From the NCBI RefSeq assembly GCF_003002815.1, contig NZ_PVTF01000011.1, forward strand, positions 62,001 to 126,000: a stretch of 64,000 bases of DNA, in the 5' to 3' direction. The translations under genes were made by a program, and so were the position numbers. Under the pieces are notes generated by a model. The model ran no database searches, had not been told where the DNA came from, and saw only the letters and a list, made by a program, of their open reading frames with translations. The DNA is from Umezawaea tangerina. GTDB lineage: Bacteria > Actinomycetota > Actinomycetes > Mycobacteriales > Pseudonocardiaceae. Numbering within the stretch: the first letter of the stretch is position 1; every line of letters begins with the position of its first letter. This document shows, piece by piece, positions 17,162 to 24,437 of this stretch.

Positions 17162-17731
17162 TCAGCGCGTCCGGCGCAGCCCGTCCAGCAGGAGCGTGAT
17201 GACGCCGTCGGCCTCGGTCCGCCAGTCGGGGCGGTCGTGGGCGGCCCCGATCCCGTGCAGCGCCATCATCACGGCACCGGCGTCCACGTCGTCGCGGACG
17301 GCACCGTCCCGCACGGCGGCGGCCACCAGCTCGGTGACGGCCCGCTCCAGCGCCTGACCGCCGTCGGCGACGGTGCTCGAACCGGTGGTCATGAGCGCGG
17401 CCAGCGTCCGGGCGAGGCCCTGGTGGGCTTGCATGTGGTCGACCATGCCGCGGAGGAAGGCCGCCAAGGCCTCCTCCGCGGGCAGGGCGGCCCCCAGCTC
17501 GCGGGCCCGGTCGCACAGCGTGGTGATCTCCTTGGCGTACACCGCCTCGGCCAGCGCCTCGCGGGTGGGGAACTGGCGGTAGAGCGTGCCGATGCCCACG
17601 CCCGCGAGCCGGGCGAAGTCGTCGAAGCGCAGGTCGAAGAACTCCCCGGCGTCGGCGATCTCGCGTGCCTTGGCCAGCACGGCGTCGCGGTTGCGCCGGG
17701 CGTCGGCGCGCAGCGGCTTGTCGGCGGTCAC
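17162..17731 (-). CDS. TetR-family regulator of the divergent reductase
   Basis: 189 residues from the GTG at 17731, chosen because GGAGG lies 7 nt upstream; the frame is open to 17749 but lacks such a site. HTH: RNRDAVLAKAREIADAGEFFDLRFDDFARLAGVGIGTLYRQFPTREALAEAVY (about 10-62). The C-terminal domain is the TetR_C-33-like helical type. Two copies of TGGAR-N5-CTCCA in the divergent promoter are its probable binding sites, one covering the promoter spacer, so it should repress the reductase at 17820. Confidence 0.9.
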   Translation of the reverse strand: MTADKPLRADARRNRDAVLAKAREIADAGEFFDLRFDDFARLAGVGIGTLYRQFPTREALAEAVYAKEITTLCDRARELGAALPAEEALAAFLRGMVDHMQAHQGLARTLAALMTTGSSTVADGGQALERAVTELVAAAVRDGAVRDDVDAGAVMMALHGIGAAHDRPDWRTEADGVITLLLDGLRRTR

Positions 17732-17742
17732 GAGCCCTCCGG

Positions 17743-17792
17743 TTGACAAGTGGAAACAATCTCCATATTTTCGAAAGTGGAGATGAACTCCA
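17743..17792 (+). promoter_or_regulatory. Promoter with two tandem TGGAR-N5-CTCCA operators
   Basis: A TTGACA -35 (17743-17748) and TATTTT -10 (17766-17771) are separated by 17 bp. Operator 1 (17751-17765, TGGAAACAATCTCCA) fills the spacer. Operator 2 (17778-17792, TGGAGATGAACTCCA) lies at the expected transcript start. Their centres are 27 bp apart. Binding would block polymerase entry. Confidence 0.65.
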
Positions 17793-17819
17793 GTTCAATC
17801 CTACCCCACGAGGTGCGTC

Positions 17820-18779
17820 GTGAAGATCCTGATGTTCGGCCGAGGCGTGATCGCCACGGTGTACGGCTGGGCCCTGGAGCAGGCCGGGCACGAGGTCGAG
17901 TTCTACGTCCGACCCGGCCGGGCGGCGGCCCACGGGGACGCGGTCGACCTCGACCTGCTCGACGCGCGACGACGCGTGCTGGGGGAGCGCGTCGCCCTGT
18001 CGTGGCCCGCGCGCTACCGCGAGGACCTGGTGCCGGACCACGACTACGACCTGATCGTGCTGAGCGTCCAGCACTACCAGCTCGCGGAGGCGGCGGCCGC
18101 GCTGGCGCCGTACGTCGGCAACGCCACCGTGCTCGTGTTCGGCAACATCTGGGTCGAGCCGTGGACCGCGGTCGAGGCCCTGCCCGCCGGTCAGGTCGCC
18201 TGGGGCGCGCCCCAGGCGGGTGGCGGCTTCGACGAGGACGGTGTGCTCCGCGGGCTGCTGCTGCCCTCGGTCGTGTTCGGCACGTTCGGCACGCCCCCGA
18301 CCGAACGCGAGCTGGCCGTGCGCCGGGTGTTCCGCGAGTCCGGGTTCCGGCTCAAGGAGCAGCCCGACTTCCGCGGCTGGCTGTGGGTCCACTTCGCGGT
18401 GGGCGCGGGCGTGCAGTCGCAGGGCCTGCGGCGGGGCTCGTTGGCGCAGCTGGTGGGCGCGACGGGTGACCTGCGCGAAGCGCTGCTGACCACCCGCGAG
18501 CTCCTGCCGCTCCTGCGGGCGCGCGGCGTCGACCTGCGCCGCCACCGGGGCAGCGTGCTGCTCTACCGCGCGCCCACCTGGCTGACCGCCCCCGTGTTCG
18601 CCTGGGCGCTCACCCACGTCGCGCTGGCGCGGGCGACCTTCGCGAACCACGCCGACCCCGAGGCGGAGGAGCCGCGCGCGGTGTGCCGGGACACCTTGGC
18701 GGAGGCACGGCGGCTGGGCGTCCCGGTCCCGCGGCTGGAGGCGGCCGAACCGGGGTTCGCCCGCCAGGCGCAGGGGTGA
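17820..18779 (+). CDS. Ketopantoate reductase-like (ApbA/PanE family) oxidoreductase
   Basis: 319 residues from GTG at 17820 with a GAGGTGCG ribosome site. The N-terminus MKILMFGRGVIATVYGWALEQAGHEVEFYVRPG is the Rossmann NADPH motif (GxGxxG variant GRGVIAT). PDHDYDLIVLSVQHYQLAEA and the distal helical dimer part match the PanE/ApbA fold. Divergent TetR control makes a housekeeping pantothenate role unlikely. A substrate-inducible ketoacid or related ketone reductase is more plausible. Confidence 0.8.
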   Translation: MKILMFGRGVIATVYGWALEQAGHEVEFYVRPGRAAAHGDAVDLDLLDARRRVLGERVALSWPARYREDLVPDHDYDLIVLSVQHYQLAEAAAALAPYVGNATVLVFGNIWVEPWTAVEALPAGQVAWGAPQAGGGFDEDGVLRGLLLPSVVFGTFGTPPTERELAVRRVFRESGFRLKEQPDFRGWLWVHFAVGAGVQSQGLRRGSLAQLVGATGDLREALLTTRELLPLLRARGVDLRRHRGSVLLYRAPTWLTAPVFAWALTHVALARATFANHADPEAEEPRAVCRDTLAEARRLGVPVPRLEAAEPGFARQAQG

Positions 18780-18848
18780 ACCGGGCCGCGCGCCGAGGCC
18801 GTCCGGCGCGGGGCGTTCGCGGAACCCCCGTCCCGCGGAGGCGTGCGG

Positions 18849-19262
18849 TCACATCAGCTGGTGCGCGGCCAGCGCCGCCGGGTTCATGTAGTCGCGGAAG
18901 TGCGTCACCTGCCCGTCGTGCCGGGTGATGAACCAGACGCAGCCGATCTCGACGGGGGTGTCGTCGGCGGCGCGGCGGTGGCGCCCCACGCCCTCGACGA
19001 CGACCTCGTCGCCGCCCTCGTGCAGCCGGAGGACGTCGAAGGACCCGAAGCGCAGGCGTCCCGCGTCGGCGTCATAGACCTCGCGCAGCCGGGCGGCGAT
19101 CGTCTCCCGGCCCACGAGCCGGACCGGGACGTCGTCCGCGGTGAAGGGGATCTCGTGCACGGCGTCGGGGGCGTAGATGTCCGCCCAGCCGTCGACGTCG
19201 CCGACGGCGAGGCGGTCGAACGCCCTGGTCAACCAGTCGGGAACAGCGGGTGCGTGTGGCAC
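18849..19262 (-). CDS. SnoaL-like / NTF2-fold protein
   Basis: 137 residues from the GTG at 19262, preceded by GGAGG with a 6-nt gap; an in-frame GTG at 19274 lies inside that ribosome site region and is less likely. WLTRAFDRLAVGDVDGWADIYAPDAVHEIPFT is the classic SnoaL_2 start, followed by GRETIAARLREVYD and ending VWFITRHDGQVTHFRDYMNP. This small alpha+beta-barrel family includes polyketide cyclases, isomerases and many uncharacterised enzymes. It is divergent from a TetR gene whose operator overlaps the shared promoter, so it is probably that regulator's target. Confidence 0.8.
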   Translation of the reverse strand: MPHAPAVPDWLTRAFDRLAVGDVDGWADIYAPDAVHEIPFTADDVPVRLVGRETIAARLREVYDADAGRLRFGSFDVLRLHEGGDEVVVEGVGRHRRAADDTPVEIGCVWFITRHDGQVTHFRDYMNPAALAAHQLM

Positions 19263-19279
19263 GGTTACCTCCACTAGAA

Positions 19280-19334
19280 TTTCGGACTGTGAGTCCAGAA
19301 AACCGTAGCAGACTTTCGGACCAGCAGTCCGAAA
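19280..19334. promoter_or_regulatory. Two TTTCGGAC-type operators overlapping the tetR start
   Basis: TTTCGGAC-N5-GTCCGAAA is perfect at 19314-19334. An imperfect copy (TTTCGGAC, then GTCCAGAA) is at 19280-19300. The first spans the start codon of the TetR gene and the second lies about 25 bp inside it. TAGAAT at 19275-19280 is a likely -10 for a leaderless tetR transcript. Confidence 0.55.
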
Positions 19335-19918
19335 AGCAGGTCCGGCGTGGTCGCCCCCCGGTCCCCGTGGCGCGCATCCTCGCGGCGGCCGACGGGCTCT
19401 TCGGCGCCGCCGACACCGCGGGTCCGATCACGATGGACGACATCGCCACCGCGGCGGGCATCGGCAAGGGGACCCTGTTCCGGGCGTTCGACAGCCGTGA
19501 CGGCCTGCTCGACGCGTTGTCGGACGCGAAGTTCGCGCCGGTGCGGGAGGCACTGGAGGGTGGGCGGCCGCCGTTGGGGTCCGAGGCGCCCGCACGCGAG
19601 CGGGTCGTCGCCTTCCTCGACGCGGTGCTCACCTTCAAGCTCGACAACCGCCACCTCATCCGCGCCCGCGAGGTGTCCTCCACCGGGGCGCTGCGCACCG
19701 AGCGCTACCGGTGGATGCAGGACGCGCTGCGCGCGCTGATCGCCGACGCGATGCCCGGTGCCACGGCGGGCGACGCCGGGTACGCCGCCCACGTCCTGCT
19801 CGCGGCGATCCACATCGACCTGGTCGAGGAACTGCTCGCCGGTGGACGCACGCCCGAGCGGATCCGCCGCTCGCAGGCGGCCCTCGCGCGAGCGGTGCTC
19901 GCCGACGTGCCGGGCTGA
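19289..19918 (+). CDS. TetR-family regulator (probable leaderless transcript)
   Basis: 209 residues from GTG at 19289. HTH: ARILAAADGLFGAADTAGPITMDDIATAAGIGKGTLFRAFDSRDGLLDAL (about 28-77), preceded by a basic RRGRPP arm. No ribosome site precedes the GTG, but a TAGAAT -10 lies 8 bp upstream, which suggests a leaderless mRNA. A perfect TTTCGGAC palindrome within codons about 9-15 and an imperfect one across the start suggest tight autorepression. The divergent SnoaL-like gene is the obvious second target. Confidence 0.85.
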   Translation: MSPENRSRLSDQQSEKQVRRGRPPVPVARILAAADGLFGAADTAGPITMDDIATAAGIGKGTLFRAFDSRDGLLDALSDAKFAPVREALEGGRPPLGSEAPARERVVAFLDAVLTFKLDNRHLIRAREVSSTGALRTERYRWMQDALRALIADAMPGATAGDAGYAAHVLLAAIHIDLVEELLAGGRTPERIRRSQAALARAVLADVPG

Positions 19919-19946
19919 CGCGTCCGGGTCGTCGCGGACGCACGGT

Positions 19947-19964
19947 TCCAACCGGACGGTTGGA
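19947..19964. promoter_or_regulatory. Second CCAACCG-type palindrome, 3' of tetR
   Basis: TCCAACCG-GA-CGGTTGGA is an 8-2-8 perfect palindrome. Its core arms CCAACCG/CGGTTGG are identical to the operator at 20625-20640. It lies between the converging tetR genes and could be a second operator of the same regulator or simply a terminator hairpin. Confidence 0.5.
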
Positions 19965-20014
19965 CGATGTCCGCACCGCGTCGGCGGTCGGTGGCGAGTT
20001 CTTGCCGGCGACCG

Positions 20015-20605
20015 TCAGCGGTGCGGATGTGCCATCCGGCGTGCCGCCTCGGCCACGAAGTCGCGGCGCCGCTTGCGTTCGCGGGCCGAGGCGCCGGAGC
20101 CGGTGACCATCCGGGCCAGTCGCGGCGCGGTCTGCCACCACGCGGCCAGGGCGATGAGGGAGAACATCAGCATGCCGGGGTCGACGTCGGGGTCGACGAC
20201 ACCGTCGCGTTGCGCCTGGGCGAAAACCTCGACCTTGCGCCGGTAGTGGACGGTCGTCGCCGGGTCGGGCGACGTGTCCTCGGCGCGCAGCTCCTGCCAC
20301 TGCAGCAGTCGGCCGAGGTGCGGGTGGCTCGCGTGGTAGTCGTACAGCGCGGCGGCGAAGGAACCGATGTCGCGCAACGAGTCCGCGGTCAGCGGGACGG
20401 CGGCGGCGAGCCGTTCCAGCTCGGAGTCGATGACGGTCGACCACAGTCCTTGCTTGTTGCCGAAGTAGGCGTACAACCGCTCCTTGTTGACCCCCGCGGT
20501 CCGGGCTATCCGGTCCGTCGTGGCACCGGCGAAACCGTGTTCGGCGAACTCCACCACGGCGGCGTCGCGCAACCGCCGCTTGGTCTCCTCGGTGTCCCAG
20601 GCCAT
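20015..20605 (-). CDS. TetR-family regulator of the divergent quinone oxidoreductase
   Basis: 196 residues. HTH: ETKRRLRDAAVVEFAEHGFAGATTDRIARTAGVNKERLYAYFGNKQGLWSTVI (about 6-58), the NKERLYAYFG form typical of one large TetR subgroup. A perfect 16-bp palindrome lies 20 bp upstream of the ATG in the divergent region and its arms recur 50 bp beyond the gene's stop. Target: the MDR oxidoreductase at 20719, by divergence. Confidence 0.9.
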   Translation of the reverse strand: MAWDTEETKRRLRDAAVVEFAEHGFAGATTDRIARTAGVNKERLYAYFGNKQGLWSTVIDSELERLAAAVPLTADSLRDIGSFAAALYDYHASHPHLGRLLQWQELRAEDTSPDPATTVHYRRKVEVFAQAQRDGVVDPDVDPGMLMFSLIALAAWWQTAPRLARMVTGSGASARERKRRRDFVAEAARRMAHPHR

Positions 20606-20624
20606 GGCGGCAATCTAGTCGATC

Positions 20625-20640
20625 CCAACCGATCGGTTGG
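20625..20640. promoter_or_regulatory. TetR operator CCAACCGA/TCGGTTGG
   Basis: CCAACCGATCGGTTGG is a perfect 16-bp palindrome centred between the tetR start (20605) and the oxidoreductase start (20719). Confidence 0.7.
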
Positions 20641-20718
20641 ACTTCGGCCGCTCCCGCACGTAGCTTGGGACGGGAGTCGCGAGATCCGAAGACCACTCAT
20701 GTCCAGCAGGAGGTTCAG

Positions 20719-21660
20719 ATGCGCGCGGTCGGCGTCACGAGGTTCGGTGGGCCGGACATGTTGCGGGTGCTGGAGGTCGGGGCCGAACCCCTCGGCCGGG
20801 CCGATGTGCGGGTGCGCGTGACGGCGGCCGCCGTGAACCCCACGGACACGATGCTCATCGCCGGGGCCCGCGCCGACGGCGACCGCCCGGCCGGTGGTGT
20901 CGCCGTGCCCGGCATGGACGTCGCGGGCGTCATCACCGAGGTCGGCCCCGACGTGCCCGCCCGGCTGAGTCCGGGCGCGCGCGTGATGGCGATCGTGGTC
21001 CCGTCCGGCGACCACGGCGGCTACCGCGAGGAGCTGGTGCTGCCGTCGGCGTCGGTGACGGCCGTGCCGTTGGGGTGCACCGACGCCGAGGCGTCGACGC
21101 TGCCGATGAACGGCCTGACCGCGCGCCTCGCCCTGGACCTCATGCGGTTGCGCCGCGGCGGGACCATCGCGGTGACCGGTGCGGCCGGAGCCTTCGGCGG
21201 GTACCTCGTCCAGCTGGCCAGGCACGAGGGCCTGACCGTGGTCGCCGACGCCGCACCCGCGGACCGCGCGATGGTGGCCGCCTTGGGCGCCGACGTCGTC
21301 GTCGACCGGGGGCCGGACGTCGCGGCGCGGATCCGCGACCACTTCCCGGACGGGGTCGACGGGCTCGCGGACGGCGCGGTCCAGGGCGACGAAGTGCTCT
21401 CCGCGGTGCGCGACGGCGGCGTGTTCGCCACCGTCCGCGGCTACCGGGGCGACGGCGCGCGGGGCATCAGGGTCGCCGTGGTGGGCGTGCGCGACTACGC
21501 CGCGAACTGGGAGAAGCTGGACGGTCTGCGCGAGCTGGCCGGACAGGGCGCGCTCACACCGCGCGTGGCGGGCACGCTGCCGCTCGACCAGGCCGCGGAG
21601 GCCCACCGCAGGCTGGCCGCGGGCGGCACGCGCGGACGACTGGTCCTCCTGCCGGAGTAG
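20719..21660 (+). CDS. Zinc-independent MDR quinone oxidoreductase
   Basis: 313 residues. The ATG at 20719 has AGGAGG 6 nt upstream. MRAVGVTRFGGPDMLRVLEVGAEPLGRADVRVRVTAAAVNPTD is the GroES-like start of the QOR family. GMDVAGVITEVGPDVPARLSPGARVMAI and the cofactor loop TGAAGAFGGYLVQLARHEGLTVVADA (GxxxxG) follow, with the typical C-terminus GTRGRLVLLPE. It probably reduces quinones or enones with NADPH. Regulated by the divergent TetR. A hairpin follows the stop. Confidence 0.88.
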   Translation: MRAVGVTRFGGPDMLRVLEVGAEPLGRADVRVRVTAAAVNPTDTMLIAGARADGDRPAGGVAVPGMDVAGVITEVGPDVPARLSPGARVMAIVVPSGDHGGYREELVLPSASVTAVPLGCTDAEASTLPMNGLTARLALDLMRLRRGGTIAVTGAAGAFGGYLVQLARHEGLTVVADAAPADRAMVAALGADVVVDRGPDVAARIRDHFPDGVDGLADGAVQGDEVLSAVRDGGVFATVRGYRGDGARGIRVAVVGVRDYAANWEKLDGLRELAGQGALTPRVAGTLPLDQAAEAHRRLAAGGTRGRLVLLPE

Positions 21661-21666
21661 ACCGCC

Positions 21667-21693
21667 GCTGTCCGATGTGGACGATCGGACAGC
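21667..21693 (+). terminator. Hairpin terminator of the oxidoreductase
   Basis: GCTGTCCGAT (21667-21676) and ATCGGACAGC (21684-21693) pair perfectly around a 7-nt loop, 7 nt after the stop. The hairpin contains one copy of the recurrent GTCCGATGTGGAC 13-mer. Confidence 0.6.
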
Positions 21694-21719
21694 GCGGACC
21701 GGTCCGAGGCACGCCGGAA

Positions 21720-21751
21720 GGGTGGCCCACCCGGGAGGAGGTGGACCACCC
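21720..21751 (-). terminator. Hairpin terminator of the IniB-like gene
   Basis: GGGTGGCCCACC (21720-21731) pairs with GGTGGACCACCC (21740-21751) with one mismatch and an 8-nt loop, 16 nt past the stop of the minus-strand IniB-like gene. Confidence 0.55.
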
Positions 21752-21766
21752 TGGACCAGGGGTCGG

Positions 21767-22537
21767 TCAGAACGCGATGGCGTTGTCGCTCAGGACGTCG
21801 CCGACGTCGAGGTGGCCGAGGTCCGCGACGTGGCTGATGTCGCCGATGCCGGACACGCCGCCGAGCGCGGAGGTCACGTCGCCGACGTGGCCGACGCCGC
21901 CGAGCACGTCACCGGCCTGCGCGATGTCGCCGAGGTGCAGGGCGTTGTCGGTGACGGTGCCGGTGAGGCCGGACAGGTCGCCGCCGAGGACGTCGCCGGT
22001 GCCGAGACCGGTGGTGATGTCCTGGACGGTCCCGGTGACGTGGGTGGTGTCGAGGACGTCGGCCCCGGAGGAGAGGTCGCCGACGAGGTCGGTCACCTGG
22101 CTCTGCGCGGTGATGTCGTGCACGACCTCGGTGACCTTGGCGTGCGCGGTGAGGTCGTTCACGCTGTCCAGCGAGCCGCCGAGGACGTCGGCGTCGAGGC
22201 CGTCGCCCAGGTCCGTCACGGCGGAGAACTGGCTGGTCAGCTGCTGCGCGGTGGCCGTGACACCGGTGAGGGCGCTGGTGTCCGGCAGGCCGAGGGCGCC
22301 GCTGTCGAGGACGTCGAGGGCGTTGTCCGAGGACAGCGACCCGAACACGCCGCCGAGTCCCTGAACGGGGGAGTGGTCCAGGACGAGCGGGAGGATCTCC
22401 TGCACGTCCAGCGCGGAGACGTCGCCCAGTCCGGCGGTCTGGAGGACGCCCTCGGGGTCGGCCTGGAACGCCGAGAGTGCCTGCGAGTCGTTCAGCAGGT
22501 GGGAGGCGAAGTCCTGCAGCGTCTCGAACGTGACCAT
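21767..22537 (-). CDS. IniB N-terminal domain protein with low-complexity GD-rich body
   Basis: 256 residues; an AGGAG ribosome site precedes the ATG. Residues 1-60 (ETLQDFASHLLNDSQALSAFQADPEGVLQTAGLGDVSALDVQEILPLVL) form the IniB N-terminal-like domain. The rest is degenerate, with repeated V-x-D/G-D-V-L-G-G/T-D/G segments (DVLGGSLDSV, DVLGGDLSGL, DVLGGVGHVGDVTSALGGV). It has no charged clusters, signal peptide or membrane helix. Mycobacterial IniB is induced by cell-wall inhibitors, but the biochemical role is unknown. A 66-bp inverted repeat lies 110 bp upstream. Confidence 0.75.
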   Translation of the reverse strand: MVTFETLQDFASHLLNDSQALSAFQADPEGVLQTAGLGDVSALDVQEILPLVLDHSPVQGLGGVFGSLSSDNALDVLDSGALGLPDTSALTGVTATAQQLTSQFSAVTDLGDGLDADVLGGSLDSVNDLTAHAKVTEVVHDITAQSQVTDLVGDLSSGADVLDTTHVTGTVQDITTGLGTGDVLGGDLSGLTGTVTDNALHLGDIAQAGDVLGGVGHVGDVTSALGGVSGIGDISHVADLGHLDVGDVLSDNAIAF

Positions 22538-22850
22538 CTGGATGAGCTCCTGAGAGGGGGGAATCGGGTGTGGCTGACAAGGAGCAACACTAGGGACGTC
22601 GTCACTGTCCGCACATCGGGTGACACACCTAGTTCCGAACGTGGTAGCCCGTTAGGGGGAATGCGGACATCGACCTAGGGGGACGGGGGTGTCCGACCAT
22701 TCCCCCTAACGGGTTAACCATCAGTCGTACGGGGAAGTCGGGTGGAGATCCACTCGACCGCCTGGTCAGCGGGTGGGACCGGGGTGTCGGACGTGTGCGG
22801 GCCGGTGCGCTCGGCCGCGAACGCGTCGGGAAGTCCCTGGTGCGCTCCCG
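22538..22850. other. Intergenic stretch: IniB-like promoter region and MFS 3' flank
   Basis: It holds the promoter region of the IniB-like gene and a very long inverted repeat (listed separately). At about 22714-22850 a minus-strand frame ends in a stretch with coding-like third positions (ERAWGFLTGAHQGLPDAF...). No credible start codon was found for it, so it is not called as a gene. Confidence 0.5.
22648..22713. repeat. 66-bp interrupted inverted repeat (22-bp stem)
   Basis: CCCGTTAGGGGGAATG (22648-22663) is repeated exactly in inverse at 22698-22713. The stem continues with CGGACA (22664-22669) and TGTCCG (22690-22695) after a 2-nt bulge, leaving a 20-nt loop. It is much longer than the other hairpins of the window. 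It may be the MFS terminator, an operator of the IniB-like gene or a small mobile relic. Confidence 0.75.
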
Positions 22851-24173
22851 TCAAGAAGCCCCAGGCGCGTTCCGTGTCGGAGTCCGATGTGGACGGTCCC
22901 GGTCCAGCGGGGCGACGCCGGGCGCGCCGTCCTCCTGGCCGATCTCCGGCACCCGGCGCACGGCCAGCGCGCCCGCGATCCCGAGCAGCGCGAGGAAACC
23001 GAAGAACGCGGTGTACCCGCCGAGGCCCAGCAGCAGCGGCGCGGACAGCGGGACCAGGGACTGCGGCAGCATGTTCGCGATGTTGACGATGCCCAGGTCC
23101 TTGCCCGCGTTCGCGCCGTCGGGCAGCACCCGCACGCACATCGCCATGTCCACGGCCAGGAACGTGCCCATCCCGACCCCCATGACGCCCGCCGCGACGA
23201 ACACGACGGAGGTCGACGGCGCGAACGCCAGCAGCGCCATCGCGACCACGCCGATCAACGCCGACACCACCACGAACGGCTTCTGCCGCCGCAGCACGTC
23301 CGAGAGGTGCCCCGCGCCGAGGCTCGCGATGATCGCGGTGGGCACGAGGATCGCCGACCACGTCAGCACCAGCCCGCCGACGTCGGCCTGGCTCACGCCG
23401 AACCGCTGGATCAGGTAGAGCGAGACGTAGCTGCCCGCCGCGTAGGTGGCGGTGATGAGGAACCGCACCAGCCACGCCCAGCCGAAGGCCGGGTGGCGGC
23501 GCGGGTCGAGCCAGAACGTCCGCAGCACCACGCCGATCCCGCCGTGCCCGTCCCGGCGCGGGCGCGGCCTGCCCTCGCGGATCAGCAGCACCGACACCAC
23601 ACCCGCCACGGCCGCGATCGCGGCGACCACCCGCCACTGCAGCGCCGACCCGGCGGGCAGCGCGGTGACGATCGCCAGCCCCAGCAGCGGGGCGAGCGGG
23701 ATCACCAGGCCGAGGAGCCCGGAGGCGAGACCGCGCCGCCGCGGGGGCACCTGGTCGGCGAGCACGGCGGTCGTCGCGGACTGCTGGAAGCTGAACAGCG
23801 CCTTGGCAAGGCACCACAGCAGGACCACCTGCCACACCGCCGACGTCTCGCCGAGCGCGACCACCGCGGCCGCCCCGGCGAGCGCCCCGAAGAGGATCCA
23901 CGTCCGGCGGCGGCCCAGCGGGAACGCCGCCAGGTCGCTGATCCGGCCCGCGATCGGGGTGGACACCAGCACGACGACGGCGGCGAGGCCGGTGACCAGG
24001 CCGAAGGAGTCCGTCGCCGCCCCGGTGTCGGAGGTCAGGGCGGTCAGCCGCAGCGCCAGCAGCAGCTGCAACGGGGTGATGATCGCGATGTACACCCCGA
24101 ACTGAGAGGTCAGCAGCGCGGCGGCGAGTCGGCCGAACCCGGTGGTCCCGGTGCCGGGGGCGTCGATGCTCAT
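22851..24173 (-). CDS. MFS transporter (possible product exporter of the terpenoid cluster)
   Basis: 440 residues from the ATG at 24173 (GGAG ribosome site 8 nt upstream). Twelve hydrophobic helices; motif A-like loops PIAGRISDLAAFPLGRRRTWIL and GAGHLSDVLRRQKPF. The first loop resembles the GPH/sugar-cation and maltose-type MFS branch (SDLAAFPLGRRRTW). It is divergent from the first biosynthetic gene of the terpenoid cluster, sharing its AT-rich promoter region, so a role in export of the product is plausible but unproven. The C-terminal tail of about 35 residues is proline/arginine-rich and contains a copy of the 13-mer GTCCGATGTGGAC. Confidence 0.85.
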   Translation of the reverse strand: MSIDAPGTGTTGFGRLAAALLTSQFGVYIAIITPLQLLLALRLTALTSDTGAATDSFGLVTGLAAVVVLVSTPIAGRISDLAAFPLGRRRTWILFGALAGAAAVVALGETSAVWQVVLLWCLAKALFSFQQSATTAVLADQVPPRRRGLASGLLGLVIPLAPLLGLAIVTALPAGSALQWRVVAAIAAVAGVVSVLLIREGRPRPRRDGHGGIGVVLRTFWLDPRRHPAFGWAWLVRFLITATYAAGSYVSLYLIQRFGVSQADVGGLVLTWSAILVPTAIIASLGAGHLSDVLRRQKPFVVVSALIGVVAMALLAFAPSTSVVFVAAGVMGVGMGTFLAVDMAMCVRVLPDGANAGKDLGIVNIANMLPQSLVPLSAPLLLGLGGYTAFFGFLALLGIAGALAVRRVPEIGQEDGAPGVAPLDRDRPHRTPTRNAPGAS

Positions 24174-24338
24174 CCGGTTCTCCTCCGCGCGTGCCAGTCG
24201 GTGTGCGGTCGGCGACAAAGGGAGGTGACAGCACGTCACCAGTCGGTGAATCTTCTTGGGGGAATCGGATATCGGTCAACCGCTGTAATGGTGAATATCG
24301 ATTACCGTCCGGTCAATGGCGTAATTGAGACAGGGGGC

Positions 24339-24368
24339 TTGACGCCGTGAGCGCGTGATCGTTAGCGT
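24339..24368 (+). promoter_or_regulatory. Predicted promoter of the terpenoid operon
   Basis: TTGACG (24339-24344) and TAGCGT (24363-24368) are separated by 18 bp, close to the actinomycete principal-sigma consensus. They lie about 70 bp upstream of the first aminotransferase, in the AT-richest part of the neighbourhood. Confidence 0.5.
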
Positions 24369-24437
24369 TCCAGTGGATTTGATCGGCGCAAGAAGTCTGA
24401 CCGAATGTGGTTCGCCTCACCGGGAAAGGCTGGTCTC

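Noticed and set aside
22714-22850. Possible small minus-strand protein ending at 22714
   Set aside because: Third positions look coding-like, but no ATG/GTG start with a ribosome site exists in frame before it overlaps the MFS gene.
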